DNA of 64,000 nucleotides from Pseudonocardia kunmingensis (GCF_006716445.1 NZ_VFPA01000004.1:682001-746000); one strand, 5' to 3'. Counted from the stretch's first letter, positions 43,457-54,253 are shown. Made by a program: numbers and translations. The notes: a model not told the origin generated them from the letters alone.

Positions 43457-45604
43457 ATGGGCCGATCGGCGGGGCTGGGTGTGTGGCTCGACACGCTCAC
43501 CACCGACGAGCTGGCGGCGCTGCTGCGCGCCCGGCCCGACGTGCTGCGCCACCCCGCGCCGGAGGACCTCGGGGCGCTGGCGAGCCGGCTCTGCACCCAG
43601 CCCTCGGTCAACCAGGCGCAGCTGCTGCTGGACCGGCCCGCCCTGCAGGTCGCGGAGGCGCTGCTCGCGCTCGGGGGTTCGGCGACGCGCGAGGAGCTGC
43701 TGCGGCTCTTCGGTGCCACCGACGGCGAGCTCGCGGCCCGCGTCGAGGTGGCGCTGCACGACCTGCAGGCCCTCGCGCTCACGTGGCCGGTGCACGGCCG
43801 GGTGCGGCTGGTGGGCAGCTGGGGTGCCGTCTCCCGGGATCCGCTCGGCCTCGGTCGTCCCGCCCGGGAGCTGCTCGGGATGCTCACGGGCGAGCAGCTC
43901 GCGCGCATCGGGTCCGGCCTGGGGCTGGGCGGCCACGACTGCAAGGGCGCGTGGCTCGAGGCCGTCGCCGCGGCCGTCTCCGATCCCCGTGCCGTGCCCG
44001 CGCGGCTGGAGCGGGCCGGTCCCGAGGTCGCGGAGGCCGTGCGCCGGATCGCCTGGCACGGCCCGCGCACCTCGGGCTGCGAGTTCCCGGCCCCCGACGA
44101 GCCGGTGGGCACCGCGCAGGTCGGGCGCCTGCTGGCCGTGCAGGGCTGGGTGGTGCCCACGGAGTGGGGCATCGGTGAGATGCCGCGCGAGGTCGCGCTC
44201 GCCGTGCGCGGGCCGGAGTACCGGGCGCCGTTCGACGTGCACCCGCCGCGGATCCGCACCGCGCCGGTCGCCCCCGAACAGGTGCGGGGCGCGGGTGAGC
44301 GGGCCGCGCTCGCGGCGCTGGAGTCGGTCCGGCGCCTCGTCGCGCTGCTCGACCGGGCGCCGCTCACCACCGTGCAGGGCGGCGGCGTCGGCGTCCGCGA
44401 GCTGCGCCGTGGCGCGAAGCAACTGGCCACCGACATCACCGGGATCCGGCTCTGGCTCGAGATCGCCGCGGCCGCGGGCCTGGTGGCGCTCGCCCGCGAC
44501 ACGCCGTCCGCCGAGCCCGCGGCCGGGCTGCGCCGCGGGTTCAGCCCGCCGGTCGGCAGGGCGCTGGCCACCACCGCCGCCGACGAGTGGCTGGAGGCCG
44601 ATCCCGCCGACGCCTTCACCCGGCTCCTGCTCGCGTGGTGGAGCCTGCCCCTCGTCCCGAGCCTGCGGGTCGACGAGTCCGGCAGGCCGGCGGCGGCCCT
44701 CGTGCGCGCGTTCGGCCACCCGGAGCACCCGCGGATGCGCGCCCGCACCCTGCGGGCCCTCCACTCCCTGGAGCACGGGCACGGCATCACCGAGCCCGAG
44801 GCGCTGCTCGACCGGCTGGCCCACGCGGCGCCGATCGAGCACGGCGGCCACGACGACGCGGCCCGGCTGCGCGCCACCGTGGCCGAGGCCGAGCTGCTCG
44901 GGCTCGTCGCCACCGGCGCGCTCACACCGCTCGGCCGCCACCTGCTCGCGGCCGTCCGCGCCGACGACCCCGCCGCCGCCCTGCGCGGCGCGCTGACCGG
45001 CACGCTCCCGCCGCCCTGCCGCACGGCCACGTTCCTGCCCGACCTCACCGCGCTGGTCAGGGGCACGGCCGCGCCCGCGCTGGCCCGGCTGCTCGACACC
45101 GCCGCGGAGGCCGAGAGCCGCGACACGGCCTCGGTCTGGCGGTTCTCCGCGCAGAGCGTGCGCAGGGCGCTCGACGAGGGCCACGACGCCGACAGCCTGC
45201 TCGCCGGGCTCACCGCAGCCGCCGACAACGCGCTCCCGCAGCCGCTGGAGTACCTCGTGCACGACGCCGCGCGCCGGCACGGACAGGTCCAGGTGCACAC
45301 CGTCGCCACCTGCGTGCTGGTCACCGACGCCGCACTGGGCGCGCAGCTCGCCGCCGAGCGCGCGCTCGCCCCGCTGCGGCTGCGCAGGCTGGCCGACACC
45401 GTGCTGGCCTCCGCGCTGCCTGCCGAGGACACCGTCGCGGCGCTCCGCGCGGCCGGCTACGCGCCCGTGCAGCACGACGCCGGGGGCGCGATGGTCGTGC
45501 AGCGCCGGGTCGCGCACCGCGCGTCCGCCCCGGCCCGGGCCACCGCCCAGCGCCGACCGGCGAGTGACGTCAGCGCGCTCGCCGAACGCCTCGGCGGCGG
45601 CTGA
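43457..45604 (+). CDS. Helicase-associated (XPB/Ssl2-like N-domain) protein
   Basis: The product is 715 residues from ATG 43457. It matches the large actinobacterial proteins annotated helicase C-terminal/helicase-associated domain, often encoded near XPB-type helicase genes. It starts GVWLDTLTTDELAALLRARPDVL, has SVNQAQLLLDRPALQVAEAL, and ends with a conserved domain (RFSAQSVRRALDEGH...LPQPLEYLVHDAARRHG). No Walker motifs are present, so it is not itself a helicase. The role is unknown, possibly transcription-coupled repair. There is no ribosome binding site; a leaderless start is likely. Confidence 0.8.
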   Translation: MGRSAGLGVWLDTLTTDELAALLRARPDVLRHPAPEDLGALASRLCTQPSVNQAQLLLDRPALQVAEALLALGGSATREELLRLFGATDGELAARVEVALHDLQALALTWPVHGRVRLVGSWGAVSRDPLGLGRPARELLGMLTGEQLARIGSGLGLGGHDCKGAWLEAVAAAVSDPRAVPARLERAGPEVAEAVRRIAWHGPRTSGCEFPAPDEPVGTAQVGRLLAVQGWVVPTEWGIGEMPREVALAVRGPEYRAPFDVHPPRIRTAPVAPEQVRGAGERAALAALESVRRLVALLDRAPLTTVQGGGVGVRELRRGAKQLATDITGIRLWLEIAAAAGLVALARDTPSAEPAAGLRRGFSPPVGRALATTAADEWLEADPADAFTRLLLAWWSLPLVPSLRVDESGRPAAALVRAFGHPEHPRMRARTLRALHSLEHGHGITEPEALLDRLAHAAPIEHGGHDDAARLRATVAEAELLGLVATGALTPLGRHLLAAVRADDPAAALRGALTGTLPPPCRTATFLPDLTALVRGTAAPALARLLDTAAEAESRDTASVWRFSAQSVRRALDEGHDADSLLAGLTAAADNALPQPLEYLVHDAARRHGQVQVHTVATCVLVTDAALGAQLAAERALAPLRLRRLADTVLASALPAEDTVAALRAAGYAPVQHDAGGAMVVQRRVAHRASAPARATAQRRPASDVSALAERLGGG

Positions 45605-45629
45605 CGGAGCCGCTCCGGGGGACGTCCGC

Positions 45630-45932
45630 TCAGGGGATGCGGCGCACCAGGCGGACGACCACGGTGGTGATCGCGAACCAGATCAGGGCGGCCGTGCCGT
45701 AGTTCAGCACGACGCCCAGGCGCGGGTCTTCGGGCAGGAAGAGGTCGCCCAGGCCGAGGTTGAACGTGTCGGCGGCGTCGCGGATCAGGCGCGTCAGCCC
45801 GTTCTCCGGGTTCGCGCCGAGCAACGTGAGCACGATGTGCACCACGAGCACGGTGACGATGAGCATGCCGACGATCCGCAGGACGTTGCCGAGGGCGTCG
45901 ATGCCTCGGCGCGCCGTGCTCCCCACTGCCAC
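45630..45932 (-). CDS. Small membrane protein
   Basis: The product is 100 residues from GTG 45932, preceded by GGGAGGTCTCCA. Two hydrophobic helices (about residues 18-38 and 75-95) flank a loop TRLIRDAADTFNLGLGDLFLPEDP. No family name was recalled. Convergent with the gene ending at 45604. Confidence 0.65.
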   Translation of the reverse strand: MAVGSTARRGIDALGNVLRIVGMLIVTVLVVHIVLTLLGANPENGLTRLIRDAADTFNLGLGDLFLPEDPRLGVVLNYGTAALIWFAITTVVVRLVRRIP

Positions 45933-46098
45933 TGGAGACCTCCCGGGGCTCGTTGGCCGCCATGCTCCCACGGGACGCGGCGCCGCGCGCTACTGGCCGG
46001 TATCACCTGATCGGGTGACACCTGGACCGGGGGTGAGCGCAACGCCACGGCGGGGGCGGGTTGCGCACCGCCCCCGCCTCGGGTCTAGTCTCGACTCC

Positions 46099-46137
46099 GT
46101 GGCACAGCTGCTCCTTCGCCGCCGCGGCGGGGTCTGA
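46099..46137 (+). CDS. leuA leader peptide (Leu-Leu-Leu)
   Basis: GTG 46099 to TGA 46137 reads MAQLLLRRRGGV, with three consecutive Leu codons. A promoter (TTGCGC at 46061, TCTAGTCT at 46084-46091) puts the transcript start at or next to the GTG, so it is leaderless. Downstream, GACCGGC 46140 pairs with GCCGGTC 46171, while GTCGAGG 46159 pairs with CCTCGAC 46180; the pairings interleave and exclude each other. This fits leucine-responsive attenuation as proposed for actinobacterial leuA. Confidence 0.7.
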   Translation: MAQLLLRRRGGV

Positions 46138-46139
46138 CC

Positions 46140-46186
46140 GACCGGCCCCTCGTCGCGGGTCGAGGCGTGCGCCGGTCTCCCTCGAC
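46140..46186 (+). promoter_or_regulatory. Candidate leucine attenuator stems upstream of leuA
   Basis: The two mutually exclusive stems described for the leader lie here: 46140-46146 with 46171-46177, and 46159-46165 with 46180-46186. The latter ends eight bases before the CAGGAG ribosome binding site, so control could be of translation initiation or termination. Confidence 0.55.
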
Positions 46187-46207
46187 GATCGGCACAGGAG
46201 CACACCG

Positions 46208-48004
46208 ATGACCACCTCCCCCGACGCGTACACCTCGGCCACGTCCAGCCGGCTGCGCACGCCCGACCGGCCGGCCCCGGCCGACCAGGCGCCGTGGAAC
46301 CCGCAGCGCGGCTCGCAGATGCCGGTGCACCGCTACCGCCCGTTCCACGAGATGGTGGAGCCGGTATCGCTGCCCGACCGCACCTGGCCGGACACACGGA
46401 TCACGAAGGCCCCCCTGTGGTGCGCGGTGGACCTGCGGGACGGCAACCAGGCCCTGATCGACCCGATGAGCCCGGCCCGCAAGCGCCGCATGTTCGAGCT
46501 GCTGGTGCGGATGGGCTACAAGGAGATCGAGGTCGGGTTCCCGGCCGCGAGCCAGACCGACTTCGACTTCGTCCGCGAGATCATCGAGCAGGACGTGATC
46601 CCCGACGACGTCACGATCCAGGTGCTGACGCAGGCCCGCCCCGAGCTGATCGAGCGCACGTACGAGGCGTGCGAGGGCGCGCCGCGCGCGATCGTGCACC
46701 TCTACAACTCCACGTCGGTGCTGCAGCGCCGGGTCGTCTTCCGGTCCGACCGCGCCGGCATCTCGAAGATCGCCACGAACGGCGCGGAGGAGGTGCTGCG
46801 GTGGGCCGAGAAGTACCCGTCCACCGACTGGCGCTTCGAGTACTCCCCCGAGTCCTACACGGGCACCGAGCTGCAGTACGCGGTCGACGTCTGCAACGCG
46901 GTGAGCGCCATCTGGCAGCCCACCCCCGAGTCCCCGATGATCGTCAACCTGCCGGCGACGGTCGAGATGGCCACGCCGAACGTCTACGCCGACTCGATCG
47001 AGTGGATGCACCGCCACCTGGACCGTCGTGACGGCGTGGTGCTGTCCCTGCACCCGCACAACGACCGGGGCACCGGCGTGGCCGCCGCCGAGCTCGGCTA
47101 CCAGGCGGGCGCCGACCGCATCGAGGGCTGCCTGTTCGGCAACGGCGAGCGCACCGGCAACGTCGACCTGGTGACCCTGGGGATGAACCTGTTCACCCAG
47201 GGCATCGACCCGCAGATCGACTTCTCCGACATCGACGAGATCCGCCGCACCGTCGAGTACTGCAACCAGCTGCCGGTGCACGAGCGCCACCCGTGGGGCG
47301 GGGACCTCGTCTACACCGCGTTCTCCGGCAGCCACCAGGACGCGATCAACAAGGGCTTCCAGGCGATGCAGGCCGACGCGGCCGAGGCCGGCGTCGAGGT
47401 CGACGACCACCCGTGGGAGGTGCCCTACCTGCCGGTCGACCCGAAGGACATCGGCCGCACCTACGAGGCCGTGATCCGGGTGAACTCGCAGTCCGGCAAG
47501 GGCGGCGTCGCCTACATCATGAAGGCGGAGCACCAGCTGGACATGCCGCGGCGGCTGCAGATGGAGTTCTCGCGGGTGGTCCAGGAAGTCACCGACACCG
47601 ACGGCGGCGAGGTGTCGCCCAAGGAGATGCGCGACGTCTTCGAGGGCGAGTACCTCGACCGCGTCACGCCGCTGAAGCTGATCCGCCACCGCCTGTCCAG
47701 CGACGGCGAGGGCACCGACGAGATCGTCGCCACCGTCCGCGTCGAGAGCGACCTGCACGAGATCAGCGGCAGCGGGAACGGGCCGATCGCGGCGTTCGTC
47801 GACGCGCTCGCCGGCATCGGGTTCGACGTGCGGGTGCTCGACTACCACGAGCACGCCATGTCGGCCGGTGACGACGCCCGCGCCGCCGCGTACGTGGAGT
47901 GCGCGGTGGAGGACACCGTGCTGTGGGGTGTCGGCGTCGACAGCTCGATCGTGAACGCCTCGCTGAAGGCCGTCGTGTCGGCGGTCAACCGCGCGCTGCG
48001 CTGA
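46208..48004 (+). CDS. leuA: 2-isopropylmalate synthase
   Basis: The product is 598 residues from ATG 46208 with CAGGAGCACACCG, the long actinobacterial LeuA form. The catalytic TIM barrel has DLRDGNQALIDPMSP near 75-90 and the metal-binding LHPHNDRGTG near 280. The C-terminal LeuA allosteric domain (from about 450) binds leucine. It condenses acetyl-CoA and 2-oxoisovalerate, the first step of leucine synthesis. Its place next to ask-asd matches mycobacteria. Confidence 0.96.
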   Translation: MTTSPDAYTSATSSRLRTPDRPAPADQAPWNPQRGSQMPVHRYRPFHEMVEPVSLPDRTWPDTRITKAPLWCAVDLRDGNQALIDPMSPARKRRMFELLVRMGYKEIEVGFPAASQTDFDFVREIIEQDVIPDDVTIQVLTQARPELIERTYEACEGAPRAIVHLYNSTSVLQRRVVFRSDRAGISKIATNGAEEVLRWAEKYPSTDWRFEYSPESYTGTELQYAVDVCNAVSAIWQPTPESPMIVNLPATVEMATPNVYADSIEWMHRHLDRRDGVVLSLHPHNDRGTGVAAAELGYQAGADRIEGCLFGNGERTGNVDLVTLGMNLFTQGIDPQIDFSDIDEIRRTVEYCNQLPVHERHPWGGDLVYTAFSGSHQDAINKGFQAMQADAAEAGVEVDDHPWEVPYLPVDPKDIGRTYEAVIRVNSQSGKGGVAYIMKAEHQLDMPRRLQMEFSRVVQEVTDTDGGEVSPKEMRDVFEGEYLDRVTPLKLIRHRLSSDGEGTDEIVATVRVESDLHEISGSGNGPIAAFVDALAGIGFDVRVLDYHEHAMSAGDDARAAAYVECAVEDTVLWGVGVDSSIVNASLKAVVSAVNRALR

Positions 48005-48010
48005 CGCGCC

Positions 48011-48052
48011 CGTGAGTGGATACGGGTGCTGGAGCACCCGTATCCACTCACG
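48011..48052. terminator. 20-bp hairpin between convergent leuA and dppF-like genes
   Basis: The arms CGTGAGTGGATACGGGTGCT and AGCACCCGTATCCACTCACG are separated by GG (the tip opens to a larger loop). It lies between stops at 48004 and 48058. Confidence 0.85.
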
Positions 48053-48057
48053 ACCCC

Positions 48058-49194
48058 TCAGCGGCCGAGGATCTCCGTCACCGAGCCGGGGTGGTCGGGC
48101 AGGGCACCGGTGCCCAGGACGTCGTCGCGCGCGGCTTCCGGGTCCACCCGGTGCGGCTGCAGCTCACCGCTGCGGATCTGCTCCGCCCAGTGGCACGCCA
48201 CCCGGTGCCCGGACGGCGCGCCCCGGATCGTCCGCAGCTCGGGCCGCTCGGTGTCGCAGCGGGTCGGCTGGCGCCACGGGCAGCGGGTGTGGAAGCGGCA
48301 TCCCGGCGGGGGTGCAGCCGGTGAGGGCAGGTCGCCGGTGAGCAGGATGCGCTCGCGCTGGTCCTCCAGCTCCGGGTCCGGCATCGGGATCGCCGACAGC
48401 AGCGCCTTCGTGTACGGGTGCTGCGGGTCGTCGTAGAGCGCCTGCGACGGCGCCTCCTCGACGATGCCGCCGAGGTACATCACGCCGATCCGGTCGCTGA
48501 CGTGCCGGACGACCGCGAGGTCGTGGGCGATCACGAGGTAGGTCAGCCCGAGCTCGCGCTGCAGCCTGCCGAGCAGGTTGAGCACCTGGGCCTGCACCGA
48601 CACGTCGAGCGCCGAGACCGGCTCGTCGGCCACGATCAGGTCCGGCTCCACCGACAGGGCGCGGGCGATGCCGATGCGCTGGCGCTGGCCGCCGGAGAAC
48701 TCGTGCGGGTAGCGGCGCAGCGCGGCGGCCGGCAGCCCGACCGAGTCGACGAGCTCGCGCAACCGCGCGCCGTCGGCGTCGGCCCCGCGGGAGAGCCCGT
48801 GCGCGTGCATCCCCTCGCGCAGCATCGACTCCACGGACTGGCGCGGGTCGAGGCTCGACATCGGGTCCTGGAACACCATCTGGAAGCGGCGGCGCATGGT
48901 CCGCAGCCGCTCACCGGTCAGGTGCGCGATGTCGACGCCGTCGAAGGTGACCTGGCCGCCGGTCGGGTCGACCAGGCGCAGGACCGCCCGCCCGAGCGTG
49001 GTCTTGCCGCAGCCGGACTCCCCGACGAGCCCGTAGGTCTCCCCGCGCGCGATCTGCAGGGACACCCCGTCGACGGCGTACACGTGCCCCACGGTGCGGT
49101 CCAGGACCAGCCCGCGCTTGATCGGGAAGTGCACCGCGAGGTCGCGCACGTCCAGCAGGGGCGCATCCTCCTGCCCAGGCACCGACTCAGGCAT
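48058..49194 (-). CDS. Oligopeptide/dipeptide ABC transporter ATPase (DppF/OppF type)
   Basis: The product is 378 residues from ATG 49194. Walker A GESGCGKTT is near 58-66, the signature FSGGQRQRIGIARAL near 170, and Walker B LIVADEPVSALD. The C-terminal oligopeptide-transporter extension contains the Cys-rich GCRFHTRCPWRQPTRCDTERPEL. It is last gene of the minus-strand dpp-like operon (binding protein, B, C, D, F). Confidence 0.93.
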   Translation of the reverse strand: MPESVPGQEDAPLLDVRDLAVHFPIKRGLVLDRTVGHVYAVDGVSLQIARGETYGLVGESGCGKTTLGRAVLRLVDPTGGQVTFDGVDIAHLTGERLRTMRRRFQMVFQDPMSSLDPRQSVESMLREGMHAHGLSRGADADGARLRELVDSVGLPAAALRRYPHEFSGGQRQRIGIARALSVEPDLIVADEPVSALDVSVQAQVLNLLGRLQRELGLTYLVIAHDLAVVRHVSDRIGVMYLGGIVEEAPSQALYDDPQHPYTKALLSAIPMPDPELEDQRERILLTGDLPSPAAPPPGCRFHTRCPWRQPTRCDTERPELRTIRGAPSGHRVACHWAEQIRSGELQPHRVDPEAARDDVLGTGALPDHPGSVTEILGR

Positions 49195-49200
49195 CCGTCG

Positions 49201-50225
<1,025 letters not shown>

Positions 50226-50229
<4 letters not shown>

Positions 50230-51149
50230 CGGCGCCCCTTCGGGTCGATGGCCTCGCGCAGCGACTCCCCGAGCAGCGTGAACCCGAGCGCGACCACGAT
50301 GATCGCGATCGCCGGGTAGAACGCGAGCGCCGGGCGCACGTCGAGGTAGGTCTGGGCCTGCGCGAGCATGAGCCCCCACTCCGCGCGTCCGGGGTCGGCA
50401 TCGCCGAGCCCGAGGAACGACAGCGCGGCCGCGTCCAGGATCGCGGTGGCCAGGGTCAGGGTGGCCTGCACGATCACCGGGCCGATCGCGTTCGGCAGCA
50501 TGTGCCGCAGCACCACGGCCGGCCGTTTGACGCCGAGCGCCGTGGCCGCCACCACGTGGTCGCTGTGCCGCTGCGACAGCATCGACCCGCGCAGCAGCCG
50601 GGCGAAGATCGGCACGCTCACGATCGAGACCGCGATGATCACCGTGGTCTGCGACGGGCTCGCGGCGAGCGCCGCCACCGAGATCGCCAGCAGCAGGCTC
50701 GGGATCGCCAGCAGCACGTCGGTGACGCGCATGAGCAGCGTGTCGACCCAGCCGCCGAACGCGCCCGCGACCGTGCCGATGACGACGCCGACCACGAGCC
50801 CGATGAGCGTGGCCAGCACGCCGACGAGCAGGGTCTGCTGGGAGGCCAGCAGCATCCGGGAGAAGAAGTCGCGCCCGAGCTGGTCGCTGCCCAGCGGGAA
50901 GCCCTCCTGCGGGCCCGGGATCTGGCCGGGCCGGAGGTTCTCCTGCAGCTGCGGGAAGGCCTCGGTGGCGCTGTGCGGGGCGATCAGCGGCGCGAGCGCG
51001 GCGACCACGACGAAGACGCCGATGATGATGCCGCCCGCGATCGCCGCCGGCTCCCGGCGCAGGCGTCGGAACGCCTCGGCGCTCAGGCTGCGCCCGCCCG
51101 CGATGTCGTCGATGCGGGAGCGGCGCCGCTCCAGCCAGGTGGTCGTCAT
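50226..51149 (-). CDS. Oligopeptide/dipeptide ABC transporter permease (DppC type)
   Basis: The product is 307 residues from ATG 51149. The OppC N-terminal region has LRREPAAIAGG and a first helix. PLGSDQLGRDFFSRMLLASQQTL is the family hallmark, and the EAA loop is ATALGVKRPAVVLRHMLPNAIGP. It pairs with the DppB-type protein. Confidence 0.93.
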
Positions 51150-51162
51150 GACCTGCTCTTCC

Positions 51163-52170
51163 TCACGACAGGCGCACCCGCGGGTCGATGATCGCGTACG
51201 ACAGGTCGACGAGCAGGTTCACCAGCACGTAGATCAACGCTCCGAGCATCAGCACGGCTTGCAGCCGGGGGTAGTCCCGCAGCGTGATCGCGTCGGCGAG
51301 CAGCGTGCCCACCCCGCCCCAGACGAACACCCGCTCGGTGAGCACGGCGCCCGCGAGCAGCAACCCGGTCTGCAGGCCGATCGTCGTGGAGACCGGCAGC
51401 AGCGCGTTGCGCAGGACGTGCCGCCCGCGCACGGTGCCCGGCGCGAGGCCCTTCGAGTTCGCCGTGCGCACGAAGTCGGAACCGAGCACGTCGAGCACGG
51501 ACGCCCGGGTGATCCGGACGATCACCGCGAGCGGGATCGTGGCGAGCGCGACCGCAGGCAGCACCAGGTGGCGCAGCGCATCGAGGCTCGCGTCGAACTC
51601 GCGGGTGAGGAGCCCGTCGAGCACGGCGAATCCGGTGACGCTGGTGGCGTCGACCGCCACGGACTGGCGACCCGACGGCGGGAACCAGCCGAGGTCGACC
51701 GCGAACACGTCCTTGAGCACGTAGCCCAGGAAGAACACGGGAACGGCGACGCCGACGAGCGTGCCGATCACCGTGATGATGTCGAGCGGCCGGCCGCGGT
51801 GGTTCGCGGCCAGGTAGCCGAGCGGGATCCCCAAGGCGATTGCGATCACCAGGGCGGTCAGCGACAGCTCGACCGTGGCCGGGAGCGCACGGGCGATCTC
51901 GGTGAGCACCGGTTCACCGGTGATCGTCGAGGTGCCGAAGTCACCGGTGATCGCGCGTCCGAGGAACCGGCCGTACTGCACCCACACCGGCTGGTCGAGC
52001 CCGAGCACCCGGTTGAGCTCGGCGATCCGCTCCGGGGTGGCGCGGTCACCGAGGAACGCCGACGCGGGCCCGCCGGGCAGGCTGCGCAGCCAGGCGAACA
52101 CGAGCACGGACAGCAGCAGGAGCGTCGGGATCACCTGCAGCAGGCGCCGCAGCACGAAGCGCAGCATCAT
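51163..52170 (-). CDS. Oligopeptide/dipeptide ABC transporter permease (DppB type)
   Basis: The product is 335 residues; two adjacent ATGs (52170 and 52167) can start it, with CTCGGAGGGGG upstream. Family features are FVLRRLLQVIPTLLLLSVLVF at the start, LGLDQPVWVQYGRFLGRAITGDFG, and the EAA-type loop RTANSKGLAPGTVRGRHVLRNALLP. Confidence 0.93.
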   Translation of the reverse strand: MMLRFVLRRLLQVIPTLLLLSVLVFAWLRSLPGGPASAFLGDRATPERIAELNRVLGLDQPVWVQYGRFLGRAITGDFGTSTITGEPVLTEIARALPATVELSLTALVIAIALGIPLGYLAANHRGRPLDIITVIGTLVGVAVPVFFLGYVLKDVFAVDLGWFPPSGRQSVAVDATSVTGFAVLDGLLTREFDASLDALRHLVLPAVALATIPLAVIVRITRASVLDVLGSDFVRTANSKGLAPGTVRGRHVLRNALLPVSTTIGLQTGLLLAGAVLTERVFVWGGVGTLLADAITLRDYPRLQAVLMLGALIYVLVNLLVDLSYAIIDPRVRLS

Positions 52171-52196
52171 CCCCCCTCCGAGAGCTACGACGACGA

Positions 52197-52228
52197 GAGT
52201 GGCACCGCCCCGGAGGGCGGTGCCACTC
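52197..52228. terminator. Intercistronic hairpin between binding-protein and permease genes
   Basis: The perfect 14-bp arms GAGTGGCACCGCCC and GGGCGGTGCCACTC flank CGGA. It lies after the binding-protein stop within the operon, where such stems commonly raise binding-protein mRNA relative to the permeases. Confidence 0.75.
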
Positions 52229-52238
52229 GGAGCCCCTC

Positions 52239-53921
52239 TCAGTCGACGCTGACCGTGAGGAACCGCTCATCGGTGAGGGGCGACGGGATGAGCCCCTCAA
52301 CGCCTTCTCGGACGACGATCGCGGGCGGCGAGCTCGACAGCGGCACGCCCGGCATCTGCTCCATGATCGTCTGGTTGACACGCTGGTAGGCCGCCTCGTG
52401 CTCGGCCGGGTCCACGGTGGCGTCGGCCTCCGCGATGCCCTGGATGATCGCCGCGTCCTCGGGGAGGGTCAGCCCGAACTCCGGACCGGGGGCGCCGAAG
52501 AAGCTCTCCAGGAAGTTGCCGGCGTCGTTGTAGTCGCCGGTCCAGCCGAGCAGGTGCAGGTCGTGGGTGCCCGCGATCTGCACCGAGTCGAGGTAGCCGC
52601 CGTTCCACGGCTGCGCGACCGGGTTCACCGTGACCCCGACCTGGCGCAGGTTCTCCGCGAGCGCGGTGAAGATGTTGGTCGGGTTGGGCATGTAGGGCCG
52701 CGTGACGTCGGTCGGGTAGTAGAAGTTGACCGTCAGGTTCGACGCACCGGCCTCGGCCAGCAGCGCCCGCGCCCGCTCGGGGTCGTACGGCACCGGCTGC
52801 AGGTTCGGGTTGTACCCGTCCACGGTGTCGGGCATGAACTGCGAGGCCACCACGGCGCCCTCGGGCAGCTGGTTGCGCACCAGCGACTCGCGGTCGATCG
52901 CGTGCGCGAGCGCCTGCCGCACCCGGACGTCGGCCAGCGCCGGGTTGTTGGCCTGGTTGATGCCCATGTAGAGGATGTTGAACACCGGGCGCACGAGGAC
53001 GTTGAACCCCGCGTCCTCCAGCGACTGCCAGTCGGCGGGCGAGGGCAGGTCGTACCCGTCGATCGTGCCGGCCTGCAGCTCCTGGCGCCGCGCGTTCTCG
53101 TCGGGGATCACGCGGAAGATCAGCCGGTCGAGCTTGGCGGGCTCACCCCAGTAGTCGTCGTTGCGCACCAGCGTGACCGTGCCCTGCGCGCGGTCGTAGC
53201 TCTCGAAGCGGAACGGCCCGGTGCCGGTGGGGTGGTCGGTGGCGTACGGGCTGTAGGTGAACGCCTCGCCGCTCTGCTCGATCTGGTCGGCGTTGTACTG
53301 CTGCAGCGCGGTCGGGCTGGAGATCGACAGCGAGGTCAGGCCGAACGCCGCGGGGAACGCACCCTTGGCCCGGTTCAGCCGGACGACGGCCGTGGTCGGG
53401 TTCGGGGCCTCGCAGGAGTTGAAGACCGGGTCGGTGACGCCGTCGATGAGGTTGTTGGCGTAGCCGCCGAACACCTCGTAGTAGTAGATCGCCTGGCTCT
53501 GCGCGGCGGCGTTCGGCAGGTTGTACCACCGGTTGAAGTTGAAGCAGACGGCCTCGGCGTTGAACGGCGTGCCGTCGTGGAAGGTCACGCCCTCACGGAG
53601 GGTGAACGTCCACTCGGTGCCCTCGGGGTTGGACGCCCACTCGGTGGCCAGGCCGGGAGCGAGGTCCGAGGTGCCCTGCTTGTAGGTGATCAGCGTGTCG
53701 TACATCTGGCGCGCGGGCCGGAAGGTCTCACCGTCCTGCGCGAACAGCGGGTCGAAGTTGTCCGGTGCGCCGGGCGCGCCGAACACCATCGTGCCGCCGG
53801 TGCCACCGGCGCCGCCGGCGTCCGCTCCCTGGTCGCGCTCGGACTCAGCGCACGCCGCGAGGGTGATGGCGAGCGCTCCGGCCGCGCAGACGGCCGAGAG
53901 CCGTCGGACAGCTGATCTCAT
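52239..53921 (-). CDS. Oligopeptide/dipeptide-binding lipoprotein (DppA/OppA type)
   Basis: The product is 560 residues from ATG 53921. The signal peptide has lipobox ITLAAC (Cys24) and a Gly-rich linker. The family-5 solute-binding fold shows WTFTLREGVTFHDGTPFNAEAV, TGTGPFRFESYDR and VRQALAHAIDRESL. It binds peptides or similar ligands outside the cell and feeds the permeases encoded downstream. Confidence 0.93.
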   Translation of the reverse strand: MRSAVRRLSAVCAAGALAITLAACAESERDQGADAGGAGGTGGTMVFGAPGAPDNFDPLFAQDGETFRPARQMYDTLITYKQGTSDLAPGLATEWASNPEGTEWTFTLREGVTFHDGTPFNAEAVCFNFNRWYNLPNAAAQSQAIYYYEVFGGYANNLIDGVTDPVFNSCEAPNPTTAVVRLNRAKGAFPAAFGLTSLSISSPTALQQYNADQIEQSGEAFTYSPYATDHPTGTGPFRFESYDRAQGTVTLVRNDDYWGEPAKLDRLIFRVIPDENARRQELQAGTIDGYDLPSPADWQSLEDAGFNVLVRPVFNILYMGINQANNPALADVRVRQALAHAIDRESLVRNQLPEGAVVASQFMPDTVDGYNPNLQPVPYDPERARALLAEAGASNLTVNFYYPTDVTRPYMPNPTNIFTALAENLRQVGVTVNPVAQPWNGGYLDSVQIAGTHDLHLLGWTGDYNDAGNFLESFFGAPGPEFGLTLPEDAAIIQGIAEADATVDPAEHEAAYQRVNQTIMEQMPGVPLSSSPPAIVVREGVEGLIPSPLTDERFLTVSVD

Positions 53922-54040
53922 GCGGGCAACACCTCTTCGTAGGAGACCCGCAGAACCTAGCCGGGGGCGCCGTACACCGGAAGTTCACGAAGTCACGGTT
54001 CCGCTACGGCAGCTAACGATCAGGTGACGCCGGGCGTCGA

Positions 54041-54253
54041 TCAGGCGGGGTCGAACTCCCCGTTCTTCACGCCCGCCACGAACGCCGCCCACTCGTCCCC
54101 GGTGAACACGAGCCCGCCGCCCGCGACGACCGCGCGGCTGTGGCGCACCGCGACCGAGCCGTCCTCGAGCCGGGCCACCTCGACGCAGTTCTCACCGCCG
54201 GAGAAGGAACTGGTCCGGAACCGCGGCCCCGCGCCCCGCGCTGACTCCTCCAC
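54041..54253 (-). CDS. DUF397 protein (copy 1)
   Basis: The product is 70 residues from GTG 54253 after GGGGGAGAGT. FRTSSFSGGENCVEVARLEDGSVAVRHS, then LVFTGDEWAAFVAGVKNGEFD, is the full DUF397 pattern. These small proteins are encoded next to XRE-DUF5753 regulators (WhiJ-like systems) and probably modulate them. Its partner is the gene starting at 55256. Confidence 0.9.
   Translation of the reverse strand: MEESARGAGPRFRTSSFSGGENCVEVARLEDGSVAVRHSRAVVAGGGLVFTGDEWAAFVAGVKNGEFDPA

Noticed and set aside
46085..48037. 650-residue minus-strand ORF
   Set aside because: It is antisense to leuA, with low-complexity Val/Arg/Gly composition.
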